Shown here: positions 56,978 to 64,000 of the stretch, piece after piece
How the letters are laid out: each line of letters opens with the position of its first letter
Position numbering within the stretch: position 1 is the stretch's first letter
Assembly: GCA_965277745.1 (NCBI GenBank)
Contig: OZ255837.1
Coordinates: forward strand, 1,488,001 to 1,552,000
Source: G965277745 sp965277745
GTDB taxonomy: Bacteria > Pseudomonadota > Gammaproteobacteria > Cardiobacteriales > Cardiobacteriaceae
DNA length: 64,000 bases
Direction: 5' to 3'
Notes under the pieces: model-generated
Told to the model about the DNA's origin: nothing
The model's input: the letters and a program-made list of their open reading frames with translations, nothing else
The model's database searches: none
Position numbers and translations under genes: made by a program

Positions 56978-57706
56978 ATGAGTCAGGAAATTTTTCTCCT
57001 CGGCGTGCGTGTCGTGGGGTTTGTCGTTGTCGCGGCGCTCGTTTGGCTGGCGCTCTCGATCCTGCGCGATTTGCTCGCCCAAAACGACGCGACACGGCCC
57101 AAGAATCGTCGCGCGGTGCGCCACGTCAGTCCCTCGGCGCCGCGCGCGTCCAGCGATCGCGGTACTGGTGCGGTAAAAAGCGCTGAAAAATGGCGCTTTG
57201 TTCCCGCTTTTCTTACCCGGCGACGCGACGCTTCGCCGTCTGAGAATGGTGGCCCGGAGGCGCCGAGCGCCGATTTGCCGCTGACGATCATGGCGCCTTC
57301 CGGGTGTTCTTTCGGCAGCGAGGAAATCGACGATTTGCTGCGCACTTTCGGGCTTCGTCTTTCGTCGGCCGGGGAATATGAACTGCGTAACGAGAATGGT
57401 CGCGATATTCTCTTTACCATGCGCGCCGTGCATCGACGTGGCGCTTTTCTCGCGGCGTCGGAAGAAGGGCGGACAATCGATGGTTTGCTGCTTGTCATGC
57501 AATTGCCCAGTGGAGAGGATGCGGTGAAATCCTATGAAACGTTTTCCGCCCTGGCAAGAGAGATGACGGAAGCTTGTGGTGGACGACTTTGCGATTTTTT
57601 GCAGCGGCCGATGGAAAGGAAGAATTTGATGCAATATCACGCCGCTGCCCGCCAGTTTCAGCATGAATATGATGCCTGGTTGCTGCGCCGTCAAGAGGAA
57701 TCATGA
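56978..57706 (+). CDS. zipA: Cell-division protein ZipA
   Basis: Anchors the FtsZ ring to the membrane. The N-terminal membrane helix (about 8-28) faces the periplasm with only a few residues; a basic, Pro/Ser-rich linker (35-85) and the C-terminal FtsZ-binding domain (about 100-235: LTIMAPSGCSFGSEEIDDLL, LLVMQLPSG) follow. 242 residues, a short ZipA because the linker is reduced. Conservation is low, but the topology and the overlap with ligA (ATGA), a conserved pair, make the call firm. Confidence 0.88.
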   Translation: MSQEIFLLGVRVVGFVVVAALVWLALSILRDLLAQNDATRPKNRRAVRHVSPSAPRASSDRGTGAVKSAEKWRFVPAFLTRRRDASPSENGGPEAPSADLPLTIMAPSGCSFGSEEIDDLLRTFGLRLSSAGEYELRNENGRDILFTMRAVHRRGAFLAASEEGRTIDGLLLVMQLPSGEDAVKSYETFSALAREMTEACGGRLCDFLQRPMERKNLMQYHAAARQFQHEYDAWLLRRQEES

Positions 57707-59706
57707 AGACGCTCGAGGAATTGCGCGAGCAAATCCGCGCCCATGATTACGCCTATTACGTTCTCGATGATCCAACGATCGCCGACGCGCAGTACGACGC
57801 GCTGATGCGCGAACTGGTTGACAGAGAAAAGGAAAGTGGCGGGGCCGTTCCCGCCGATTCGCCGACGCGGCGGGTGGGGGGGAAGGCCGATGGCGCGTTC
57901 GCCTCTGTAAGGCACGCGGTTGCGATGCTATCTTTGGACAATGTGTTCGAGGAAGCGGCGTTTCTCTCTTTCTGTCGCCGCCTTGGGGAGCGCCTCGGGG
58001 TGTCTGCTGAGGTGGCGCTTTCCGCCGAACCGAAATTCGACGGCCTGGCGATCAGTCTGCGCTATGAAAACGGTGTCCTCGTACGCGCTGCCACCCGTGG
58101 CGATGGCACTGTCGGTGAGGAGGTGACGGCCAATGTGCGCACCATCGCGAGGATTCCGTTGCGTCTTTTCACCAAGGAGGCGCCACGGGTGCTCGAGGTG
58201 CGTGGTGAAATCTATATGTCCAGGCAGGCATTCGAAGCGTTGAATGCCGAGATGCTGGCAAGCGGCGGTAAACTATTCGCCAACCCGCGCAATGCCGCTG
58301 CGGGCAGTTTGCGACAGCAGGATCCGGCGATCACCGCGCGACGTAAACTCGCGTTTTTCGCTTACGGTTGCGGCGAAATCGTCGGCTGGACGCTGCCCGA
58401 AACTTACAGCGCGCTGCTTGCCGAGTACCGCCGCTGGGGGATTCCCGTTTGTGATTTGCAGCGGCGGGTGGCGGACGCCGCGGCTGCTGTCGCCTATTTC
58501 CGTGAACTTGACGAACGGCGCTCGAATTTGCCGTTTGCGATCGATGGCGTCGTCTTCAAGGCGGAACGTCTTCTCGACCAGCGCCGCCTCGGGGTTATCG
58601 CCCGCGCGCCGCGCTGGGCGATCGCCTGGAAATTCCCGGCGGTAGAGAAAACCACCGTCGTCGAGGCGATCACCGTGCAGGTCGGGCGCACCGGCGCGAT
58701 CACTCCGGTGGCGCGTTTACGGCCGGTCGCTCTCGGCGGGGTGATGGTCGGCAACGCGACTTTGCACAATGCCGATGAACTCGCGCGCAAGGATGTGCGC
58801 GTCGGGGACACGGTATTCGTGCGCCGCGCCGGGGACGTGATCCCCGAAGTGGTGAAGGTGGTCGCGGCAAAGCGCCCGGCAAACAGTGTGGCGTTTGTCA
58901 TGCCCCCGCACTGCCCGGTCTGTGGTGCCGAAATCGTCCGCCCGCCGGGTGAAGCGGTGGCGCGTTGTTCCGGGGGATTGCATTGTTCCGCGCAGCTTAC
59001 TCGTTCGCTCATCCACTTCGCCTCGCGTAAGGCGCTCGATATTCACGGGCTTGGCGATAAACTGATCGAACAGCTTGTCCTTGGCGGGCAGGTGAAAACG
59101 CCCGCCGACCTGTTTGCCCTTGCCGAGGCGGATTGGGCGGCGTTGCCGCGGATGGCGGAACGCTCGGCGAAAAACATCGTCGCCGCCTTGCAAACGGCGA
59201 AAAAGACCACGTTCGCGCGTTTCATTTACGCCCTCGGCATCCGTGAGGTCGGCCAGGTGAGCGCCGAATTGCTGGCGGCGCATTTCCCTACCCTTGAAGC
59301 CTTGCTCGCCGCAGATGAAGAGCGTTTGCAAGCGATCGATGGCGTCGGTCCGGTGATGGTCGGCTATATTCGTCATTTCTTTCGCGACAAGGCGAATCTC
59401 GCCGTGGTGGAGGCGCTGCGCCGGGCCGGGGTGCGCTGGCCGGCAGTGGAATCAAGACAAGCGGAAAACCGCCCGCTTGCCGGTAAAACCGTGGTGATTA
59501 CCGGCACGTTACCGACATTGACGCGCGAAGCGGCAACGACTCTTTTGCAACAGCTGGGCGCGAAAGTGGGCGCGAGTGTCTCAAGGCGAAGCGATTATGT
59601 CCTCGCTGGAGACGCCCCGGGCGGCAAGCTCGCCAAAGCCGAGACGCTCGGGGTTGCGGTGATTGACGAAGCTATGCTGCACCGCTGGCTTGGAGAAGGG
59701 CGATAA
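57703..59706 (+). CDS. ligA: NAD-dependent DNA ligase
   Basis: Joins Okazaki fragments and repair nicks. 667 residues: domain Ia (YYVLDDPTIADAQYD) for NAD, the adenylation domain with K111 in EPKFDGLA, an OB domain, the zinc finger (CPVCGAEI...CSGGLHCSAQ), helix-hairpin-helix repeats (about 430-580) and a C-terminal BRCT domain (LAGKTVVITGTLPTLTREAA). Starts within the zipA stop. The end lies 37 bases from the convergent narI; no terminator is evident. Confidence 0.97.
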   Translation: MKTLEELREQIRAHDYAYYVLDDPTIADAQYDALMRELVDREKESGGAVPADSPTRRVGGKADGAFASVRHAVAMLSLDNVFEEAAFLSFCRRLGERLGVSAEVALSAEPKFDGLAISLRYENGVLVRAATRGDGTVGEEVTANVRTIARIPLRLFTKEAPRVLEVRGEIYMSRQAFEALNAEMLASGGKLFANPRNAAAGSLRQQDPAITARRKLAFFAYGCGEIVGWTLPETYSALLAEYRRWGIPVCDLQRRVADAAAAVAYFRELDERRSNLPFAIDGVVFKAERLLDQRRLGVIARAPRWAIAWKFPAVEKTTVVEAITVQVGRTGAITPVARLRPVALGGVMVGNATLHNADELARKDVRVGDTVFVRRAGDVIPEVVKVVAAKRPANSVAFVMPPHCPVCGAEIVRPPGEAVARCSGGLHCSAQLTRSLIHFASRKALDIHGLGDKLIEQLVLGGQVKTPADLFALAEADWAALPRMAERSAKNIVAALQTAKKTTFARFIYALGIREVGQVSAELLAAHFPTLEALLAADEERLQAIDGVGPVMVGYIRHFFRDKANLAVVEALRRAGVRWPAVESRQAENRPLAGKTVVITGTLPTLTREAATTLLQQLGAKVGASVSRRSDYVLAGDAPGGKLAKAETLGVAVIDEAMLHRWLGEGR

Positions 59707-59743
59707 TCACGGCGTGACATGACGCGTTTATGCCGATTCTCCT

Positions 59744-60439
59744 TTACCAGCGCTTGCGCACGATCTGATAGCCGGAACGCGACAGATATTTCAGCGGTGC
59801 GGCCACTCCGCTGAAGACGTGTACCAGACGGGTGAACGGAAACAACAGAAAAATCGTCGTGCTGAGGACGATATGGAGTTTGAAAACCAGGGCTTCTTCG
59901 ACGATAAACGCCGTGGCACCACCACGAAAGGTGATGATATGCTGCGCCCAGTTGGCAAGGGCGAGCATGGAACTGCCATCGAGATGTTGTGCCGAGAAGT
60001 AAAGGGTGACGAGCCCTAACAGCAACTGGACATAAAGCACCAGCAAAATGGCGATATCGGCAGGTTTGCTGGTCGCACGAATGCGCCGATCGAAGAGGCG
60101 GCGAATGATCAGCATCGTCATGCCGATGAAACAGATCGTCCCGAACACACCGCCCGCGAGGATCGCCAGCAATTGCTTGGCGCCGGCGCTGATGACATGG
60201 CGATAGACTTCGTGCGGGGTCAACAAACCGATCAGATGGCCGAAAAAGAGCAGGATGATACCGATATGGAAGAGATTGTTGCCGATACGCATGCCTTTTT
60301 TGCGCAATAACTGGCTGGAATCGGCTTTCCAAGTATAGGGATCGCGATCATAGCGCAAGATGCTGCCAAGCACGAACACCGTAAGGCAAATATAAGGGTA
60401 GTAACCAAAGAAGAATTGATGCACGAAATCGACCGTCAT
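59744..60439 (-). CDS. narI: Respiratory nitrate reductase gamma subunit (cytochrome b)
   Basis: Membrane subunit with two haems b that oxidises quinol and passes electrons to NarH. 231 residues and five membrane helices. FVHQFFFGYYPYICLTVFVLGSILRYDRDPYTWK is the characteristic start (quoted in part: GSILRYDRDPYTWKADSSQL); haem-ligand histidines are in LFHIGIILLFFGHLIGL and FKLHIVLSTT...TRLVHVFS. ATGA overlap with narJ. Confidence 0.96.
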   Translation of the reverse strand: MTVDFVHQFFFGYYPYICLTVFVLGSILRYDRDPYTWKADSSQLLRKKGMRIGNNLFHIGIILLFFGHLIGLLTPHEVYRHVISAGAKQLLAILAGGVFGTICFIGMTMLIIRRLFDRRIRATSKPADIAILLVLYVQLLLGLVTLYFSAQHLDGSSMLALANWAQHIITFRGGATAFIVEEALVFKLHIVLSTTIFLLFPFTRLVHVFSGVAAPLKYLSRSGYQIVRKRW

Positions 60440-61137
60440 TTTATGCTACCTCCGACGCTTTTCTCCCATCGTCGCGTGTTATTGGCGAAGGGATTGCACG
60501 CTTTGCAATTGGTGGCGGCAAGCGGATCACCGCCGAAGGCTTTCGCTTCTCGCCATTGTTCATCGAGTTCCTCCCATGTCTGCGGATCTTTCGGCGCGCT
60601 TTCGAGCACATCTTTCACCTTCGTGTGATCCGCTTTGACGGTGGAAAGCGCTTCGATGGCCGTAAAAACAACGGCATAAGGGGAATTTCGTTTGCCAAGC
60701 CTCGTCCCGATCGCGGCGATGACATCGATCGCCTCTCCCAGTAAATCACTCGCTTCTTGCACAGAGCAAAGCGAGAGGTATTCCATGAACAAGGGCAGAT
60801 AATCAGGAAGTTCGTTGTTCTGGATGTACAGGCCTTTCGAGGCGTAGGTCTCGCAGAGATCGACCATCGCCTGGCCGCGATCTCGGGATTCGCCATGGAT
60901 GTGCTCGAACAAATGCAGGCAGTGTTCGCGTCCGCGGTCGAAGGTCTCGACGTACTTTTCCGCGACGTCCAAAAAGTCTTTTTCCGCCTTGCTGTCGAGA
61001 AAACGCGCGATGCGTTTGATGGTTTTTTCCACCAACAGCGCCTCTTCGCGCAACCGTTCGACGATCTCGCCGCGTGCTTCGATCAGCTGTGCTTGCGGAT
61101 AGCTCAAGAGTAAGCCCAGTATTTTGAAGGTTTTCAT
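60436..61137 (-). CDS. narJ: Nitrate reductase assembly chaperone
   Basis: NarJ binds apo-NarG and is needed for insertion of the molybdenum cofactor and an Fe-S cluster before membrane attachment; it is not part of the final enzyme. 233 residues, all-helical TorD-like family: LLSYPQAQLIEA, FDRGREHCLHLFEHIHGESRDRGQAM and LPDYLPLFMEYLS. The ATG at 61137 has AAGGGA upstream. narH ends 31 bases before it. A C-terminal CKAC motif is present. Confidence 0.95.
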   Translation of the reverse strand: MKTFKILGLLLSYPQAQLIEARGEIVERLREEALLVEKTIKRIARFLDSKAEKDFLDVAEKYVETFDRGREHCLHLFEHIHGESRDRGQAMVDLCETYASKGLYIQNNELPDYLPLFMEYLSLCSVQEASDLLGEAIDVIAAIGTRLGKRNSPYAVVFTAIEALSTVKADHTKVKDVLESAPKDPQTWEELDEQWREAKAFGGDPLAATNCKACNPFANNTRRWEKSVGGSIK

Positions 61138-61168
61138 GCGCATCCCTTGCAACCGCCGCAGCGCGATT

Positions 61169-62722
61169 TTATTTGTTCGGGGGGCTTCCGTTCATGGTGT
61201 TTTCATGGGTTATTCTCCCGAAAAGCCCGGTTTTGCTCGTCCCTGCGGAGCAGCCGTTGCCGAAGCTGAAACCGCAGGCGGAACGCACGTCGAAGGCGAT
61301 TTCATGATCGAAGGCGGTTTTCCCGGCATATTCCCGGTGATTGCTTGGGATGACGAAGCGATCTTCGTAATTGGCCAGCGCCATGATGCGATACATGTCA
61401 TCGACCGTTGCTTTGTCAAGGCCTACCGAATCGAGAAGGGCGTGATCCGTGACACCTTCGACATTTCTCGCCCGCATATGGGCGCGCATGGCGATCATCC
61501 GTTCCAGGGCATGAACAATTGGTTCCTCTTTTCCCGCGCTGAGCAGGTTGGCCAGGTATCGGATCGGGATGCGCAGCTTGTGAACATCCGGGAGCACGCC
61601 GTCCATCTCGATCTGCCCGTTCTCGGCGGCGTTCTGGATCGGGGAGAGTGGCGGGATGTACCACACTATCGGCAGGGTACGGTATTCGGGATGCAGGGGA
61701 AAAGCGACCTTCCAGTCGATCGCCATTTTGTAGACCGGTGAGTTCTGCGCTGCGGTGATCCAGCTGTCGGGAACACCGTCTTTTCTTGCCTGGGCGATGA
61801 TTTCCGGATCGAAGGGATCAAGAAAAAGATCGCACTGCGCCTCGTAGAGGTCTTGCTCGTCCTTCATGCTTGCCGCCTGTTTGATCCGGTCGGCGTCGTA
61901 AAGCAGGACGCCCAGATAGCGAATCCGTCCGACGCAGGTCTCCGAACACACGGTTGGATCGCCGGCTTCGATACGCGGGTAGCAGAAGGTGCATTTTTCC
62001 GATTTGCCCGATTGCCAGTTGAAGTAAATTTTCTTGTAGGGACAAGCGGAGACACACATCCGCCAGCCGCGGCATTTCTCTTGATCGATCAGGACGATGC
62101 CATCTTCCTCGCGCTTGTAGATCGCTCCGGAGGGGCAAGCGGCCACGCAGCTGGGGTTCAGGCAATGTTCGCAAAGACGCGGCAGGTACATCATGAAGGT
62201 TTTTTCGAATTGCCCGTAGATATCCGCGTCCACCACTTCCTTGAAATTGTAATCCTTGCGCCGTTTTTCAAATTCACCGCCGAGAATTTCTTCCCAATTC
62301 GGCCCCCATTCGGGTTTTTCCATTTTTTCACCGGTGATCGCCGAATGGGCGCGCGCCGTCGGCATCGTTTTCGATTCGGGGGCTTTTTGCAGATGTTCAT
62401 ATGCGAAAGTGAACGGCTCGTAGTAGTCGTCGATTTCCGGTAGATCCGGATTAGCGAAGAGTTTCGACAGAAGCCGGAATTTACCGCCTATTTTCGGGAC
62501 AAGATCGCCGTTTTCCTTGCGTTTCCACCCCCCACGCCAGACTTTCTGTTCTTCCCACTGGCGCGGATAGCCCACGCCAGGCTTGGTTTCGACATTGTTG
62601 AACCAGGCGTATTCCACGCCTTGCCGCGAAGTCCAAACGTTTTTGCAGGTTACCGAACAGGTATGGCAGCCGATGCACTTGTCCAGATTGAGCACCTTGC
62701 CGATTTGCGCGCGTATTTTCAT
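61169..62722 (-). CDS. narH: Respiratory nitrate reductase beta subunit
   Basis: Carries one [3Fe-4S] and three [4Fe-4S] clusters between NarI and NarG. 517 residues. The first cysteine group is C16, C19, C22, C26 (DKCIGCHTCSVTCK). LCEHCLNPSCVAACPSGAIYK, CRGWRMCVSACPYKK (with the Trp that marks the [3Fe-4S] ligand set) and CTFCYPRIEAGDPTVCSETC supply the others. The C-terminal CGFSFGNGC segment is conserved in NarH. The start overlaps the narG stop as ATGA. Confidence 0.97.
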   Translation of the reverse strand: MKIRAQIGKVLNLDKCIGCHTCSVTCKNVWTSRQGVEYAWFNNVETKPGVGYPRQWEEQKVWRGGWKRKENGDLVPKIGGKFRLLSKLFANPDLPEIDDYYEPFTFAYEHLQKAPESKTMPTARAHSAITGEKMEKPEWGPNWEEILGGEFEKRRKDYNFKEVVDADIYGQFEKTFMMYLPRLCEHCLNPSCVAACPSGAIYKREEDGIVLIDQEKCRGWRMCVSACPYKKIYFNWQSGKSEKCTFCYPRIEAGDPTVCSETCVGRIRYLGVLLYDADRIKQAASMKDEQDLYEAQCDLFLDPFDPEIIAQARKDGVPDSWITAAQNSPVYKMAIDWKVAFPLHPEYRTLPIVWYIPPLSPIQNAAENGQIEMDGVLPDVHKLRIPIRYLANLLSAGKEEPIVHALERMIAMRAHMRARNVEGVTDHALLDSVGLDKATVDDMYRIMALANYEDRFVIPSNHREYAGKTAFDHEIAFDVRSACGFSFGNGCSAGTSKTGLFGRITHENTMNGSPPNK

Positions 62723-64000
62723 GAGGTCGCCTCCTTCTCGGGGTGTTCATCACTTGCGTTTTCCAGCCAATCGACCTTTTCCATCTTGCGGACGACGACA
62801 AAATCATCGCGATTGGAGCCGACGGTGCCGTAATAGTTGAATCCCCAGGAAAGCTGGGCGTAACCGCCGATCATATGGGTCGGCTTGACCACGGTGCGAG
62901 TCACGGAATTGTGAATGCCGCCGCGTTTCCCGGTGGTCTCGGCCCCCGGCGTGTTGATGATTTTCTCCTGCGCGTGATACATCATGCTCATCCCCTCCGG
63001 CACCCGCTGACTGACCACGGCACGGGCGACAATGGCGCCATTGGCGTTGTACAGCTCGATCCAGTCATTATCCTCGACCGCGATTTTTCGCGCGTCGATT
63101 TCGCTGATCCACACGACCGGACCGCCACGGTTCAAGGTAAGCATCAGCAGATTGTCCGAATAGGTACTGTGAATGCCCCATTTCTGGTGCGGGGTAATCC
63201 AGTTGAGCACCACCTGTTTGCGGCCGCGACCGTGCTTTTCGATCACCGGCGCAACGGTTTTCATATTTATCGGCGGCTTGTACACACACAACGCCTCGCC
63301 GAAATCACGCATCCATTCGTGGTCTTGATAGAAGTGTTGACGGCCACTAAGCGTGCGCCACGGGATCAGTTCATGGACGTTGGTGTAGCCGGCATTGTAG
63401 CTGACATGTTCATCTTCGAGACCGCTCCAGGTCGGCGAGGATATGATTTTGCGCGGTTGCGCCTGAATGTCGCGGAAGCGGATTTTTTCTTCTTCTTTGG
63501 CGCGCGCCAGATGGGTATGGTCGCGTCCGGTCAACTTGCCGAGTGCCGTCCAGGCTCTCACCGCGACCTGACCGTTGGTCTCGGGGGCAAGTGACAACAC
63601 CACTTCGGCGGCATCGATGTCCGTGTCGATACGCGGCAGCCCTTTGGAGACGCCGTCTTCGTCGACGAGGCGGTTCAATTTTCCAAGCAAGGCCACTTCC
63701 TTTTCGGTGTTCCAGGCGATTCCCTTGCCGCCATTGCCGATTGTGTGCAGAAGCGGACCGAGCGCGGTGAATTTGCGGTAGGTGTCGGGATAGTTGCGTT
63801 CCACTTCGATCAACGCCGGCATGGTTTTGCCCGGTATCGCTTCGATCTCGCCTTTTTTCCATTCCTGTACGTTAAGCGGTTGCGCCAGTTCGGCCGGCGT
63901 GTCGTGCAGAATCGGCAACGTCACCAGATCGGTTTCCGTTGCCAGATGCCCTGCGCAAAGTCGCGAGAAACAGGCGGCGATCCCCTTGTAGATAGCCCAG
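62719..64000 (-). CDS. narG: Respiratory nitrate reductase alpha subunit, C-terminal part
   Basis: The catalytic molybdenum subunit that reduces nitrate to nitrite on the cytoplasmic side. Only the last 426 codons are in the window; the frame is open to the right edge, where it reads WAIYKGIAACFSRLCAGHLA, a recognisable NarG segment. TLPILHDTPAELAQP, the region NYPDTYRKFTALGPL, and the C-terminal molydopterin-binding domain (WSGLEDEHVSYNAGYTNVHE in part, MYHAQEKIINTPG) follow. An in-frame GTG/ATG near 63924 is internal, not the start. First gene of narGHJI; its promoter lies outside. Confidence 0.96.
   Translation of the reverse strand, partial: WAIYKGIAACFSRLCAGHLATETDLVTLPILHDTPAELAQPLNVQEWKKGEIEAIPGKTMPALIEVERNYPDTYRKFTALGPLLHTIGNGGKGIAWNTEKEVALLGKLNRLVDEDGVSKGLPRIDTDIDAAEVVLSLAPETNGQVAVRAWTALGKLTGRDHTHLARAKEEEKIRFRDIQAQPRKIISSPTWSGLEDEHVSYNAGYTNVHELIPWRTLSGRQHFYQDHEWMRDFGEALCVYKPPINMKTVAPVIEKHGRGRKQVVLNWITPHQKWGIHSTYSDNLLMLTLNRGGPVVWISEIDARKIAVEDNDWIELYNANGAIVARAVVSQRVPEGMSMMYHAQEKIINTPGAETTGKRGGIHNSVTRTVVKPTHMIGGYAQLSWGFNYYGTVGSNRDDFVVVRKMEKVDWLENASDEHPEKEATS

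Overview
The window is a GC-rich, densely coded stretch of a gammaproteobacterial chromosome. It contains only core genes; I see no insertion sequence, prophage, CRISPR array or other mobile element. The assignment rests on families largely confined to Gammaproteobacteria or Proteobacteria (BamC, UbiJ, ZipA, HolC chi, a DedD-like SPOR protein, YggX, Escherichia coli-type FrdABC). Several traits argue against Enterobacterales and Pasteurellales: a MutL with an endonuclease motif, an AspRS with the residues of the non-discriminating type, metZ, PilS/PilR and an NtrC/sigma-54-controlled glnK-amtB. A Cardiobacteriales-like relative is my guess, but the sequence alone does not prove it. Two anaerobic respiratory systems sit at the edges (fumarate reductase on the left, nitrate reductase NarGHJI on the right), which suggests a facultative anaerobe. 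PilSR and ComM fit a piliated organism capable of natural transformation.

Layout. 1-2.6 kb: frdA-frdB-frdC (minus, frdC cut by the edge) behind a good sigma-70 promoter. 2.9-6.6 kb: trmA, an AlkB-family dioxygenase, an asparaginase and an unknown lipoprotein. 6.8-13.7 kb (minus): dapA-bamC-mutL-miaA, then aspS with its own likely promoter. 13.8-15.0 kb: a Bcp peroxiredoxin converging on exonuclease III. 15.1-26.2 kb (plus): an 11-gene string in which every junction overlaps or abuts (rsmE, pilS, pilR, murB, a HAD phosphatase, a DUF971 protein, ubiE, ubiJ, ubiB, a PatB-like lyase, yadG). 26.3-32.7 kb: an RRM protein, then on the minus strand comM-recF, an IMPase-family phosphatase, holC, a small hypothetical and a D-amino-acid aminotransferase.

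32.8-34.6 kb: NtrC sites, a sigma-54 promoter and glnK-amtB with a terminator. 34.8-36.8 kb: an orphan PotA-like ATPase and a PAP2 phosphatase (minus). 37.2-45.0 kb (plus): trpF-trpB-trpA-accD-folC-dedD-cvpA-metZ, the order known from Pseudomonas/Xanthomonas-type genomes but without purF. 45.1-46.5 kb (minus): pyrB-glnB. 46.5-50.6 kb: dtd and rng (plus), then nagZ and hpt (minus). 50.7-54.2 kb (plus): yggX, tRNA-Phe, rpmB-rpmG, an ABC-2 exporter and sohB. 54.5-55.8 kb (minus): a TauE-family permease and engB. 55.9-59.7 kb (plus): cytochrome c4, zipA, ligA. 59.7-64.0 kb (minus): narG (partial), narH, narJ, narI.

How it fits together. Nitrogen control is the clearest theme: two PII proteins (GlnK with AmtB under sigma-54/NtrC control, GlnB behind aspartate carbamoyltransferase). 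The most interesting signals are departures from conserved neighbourhoods: purF is missing from the cvpA-metZ junction, hfq is missing downstream of miaA, and recF lies outside the dnaA-dnaN-recF-gyrB cluster and is coupled to comM. There are also protein-level oddities: a ComM Walker B Asp-to-Asn change, and a repeat in the CvpA tail whose core motif recurs in the neighbouring SPOR protein. I found no clearly new multi-gene system.
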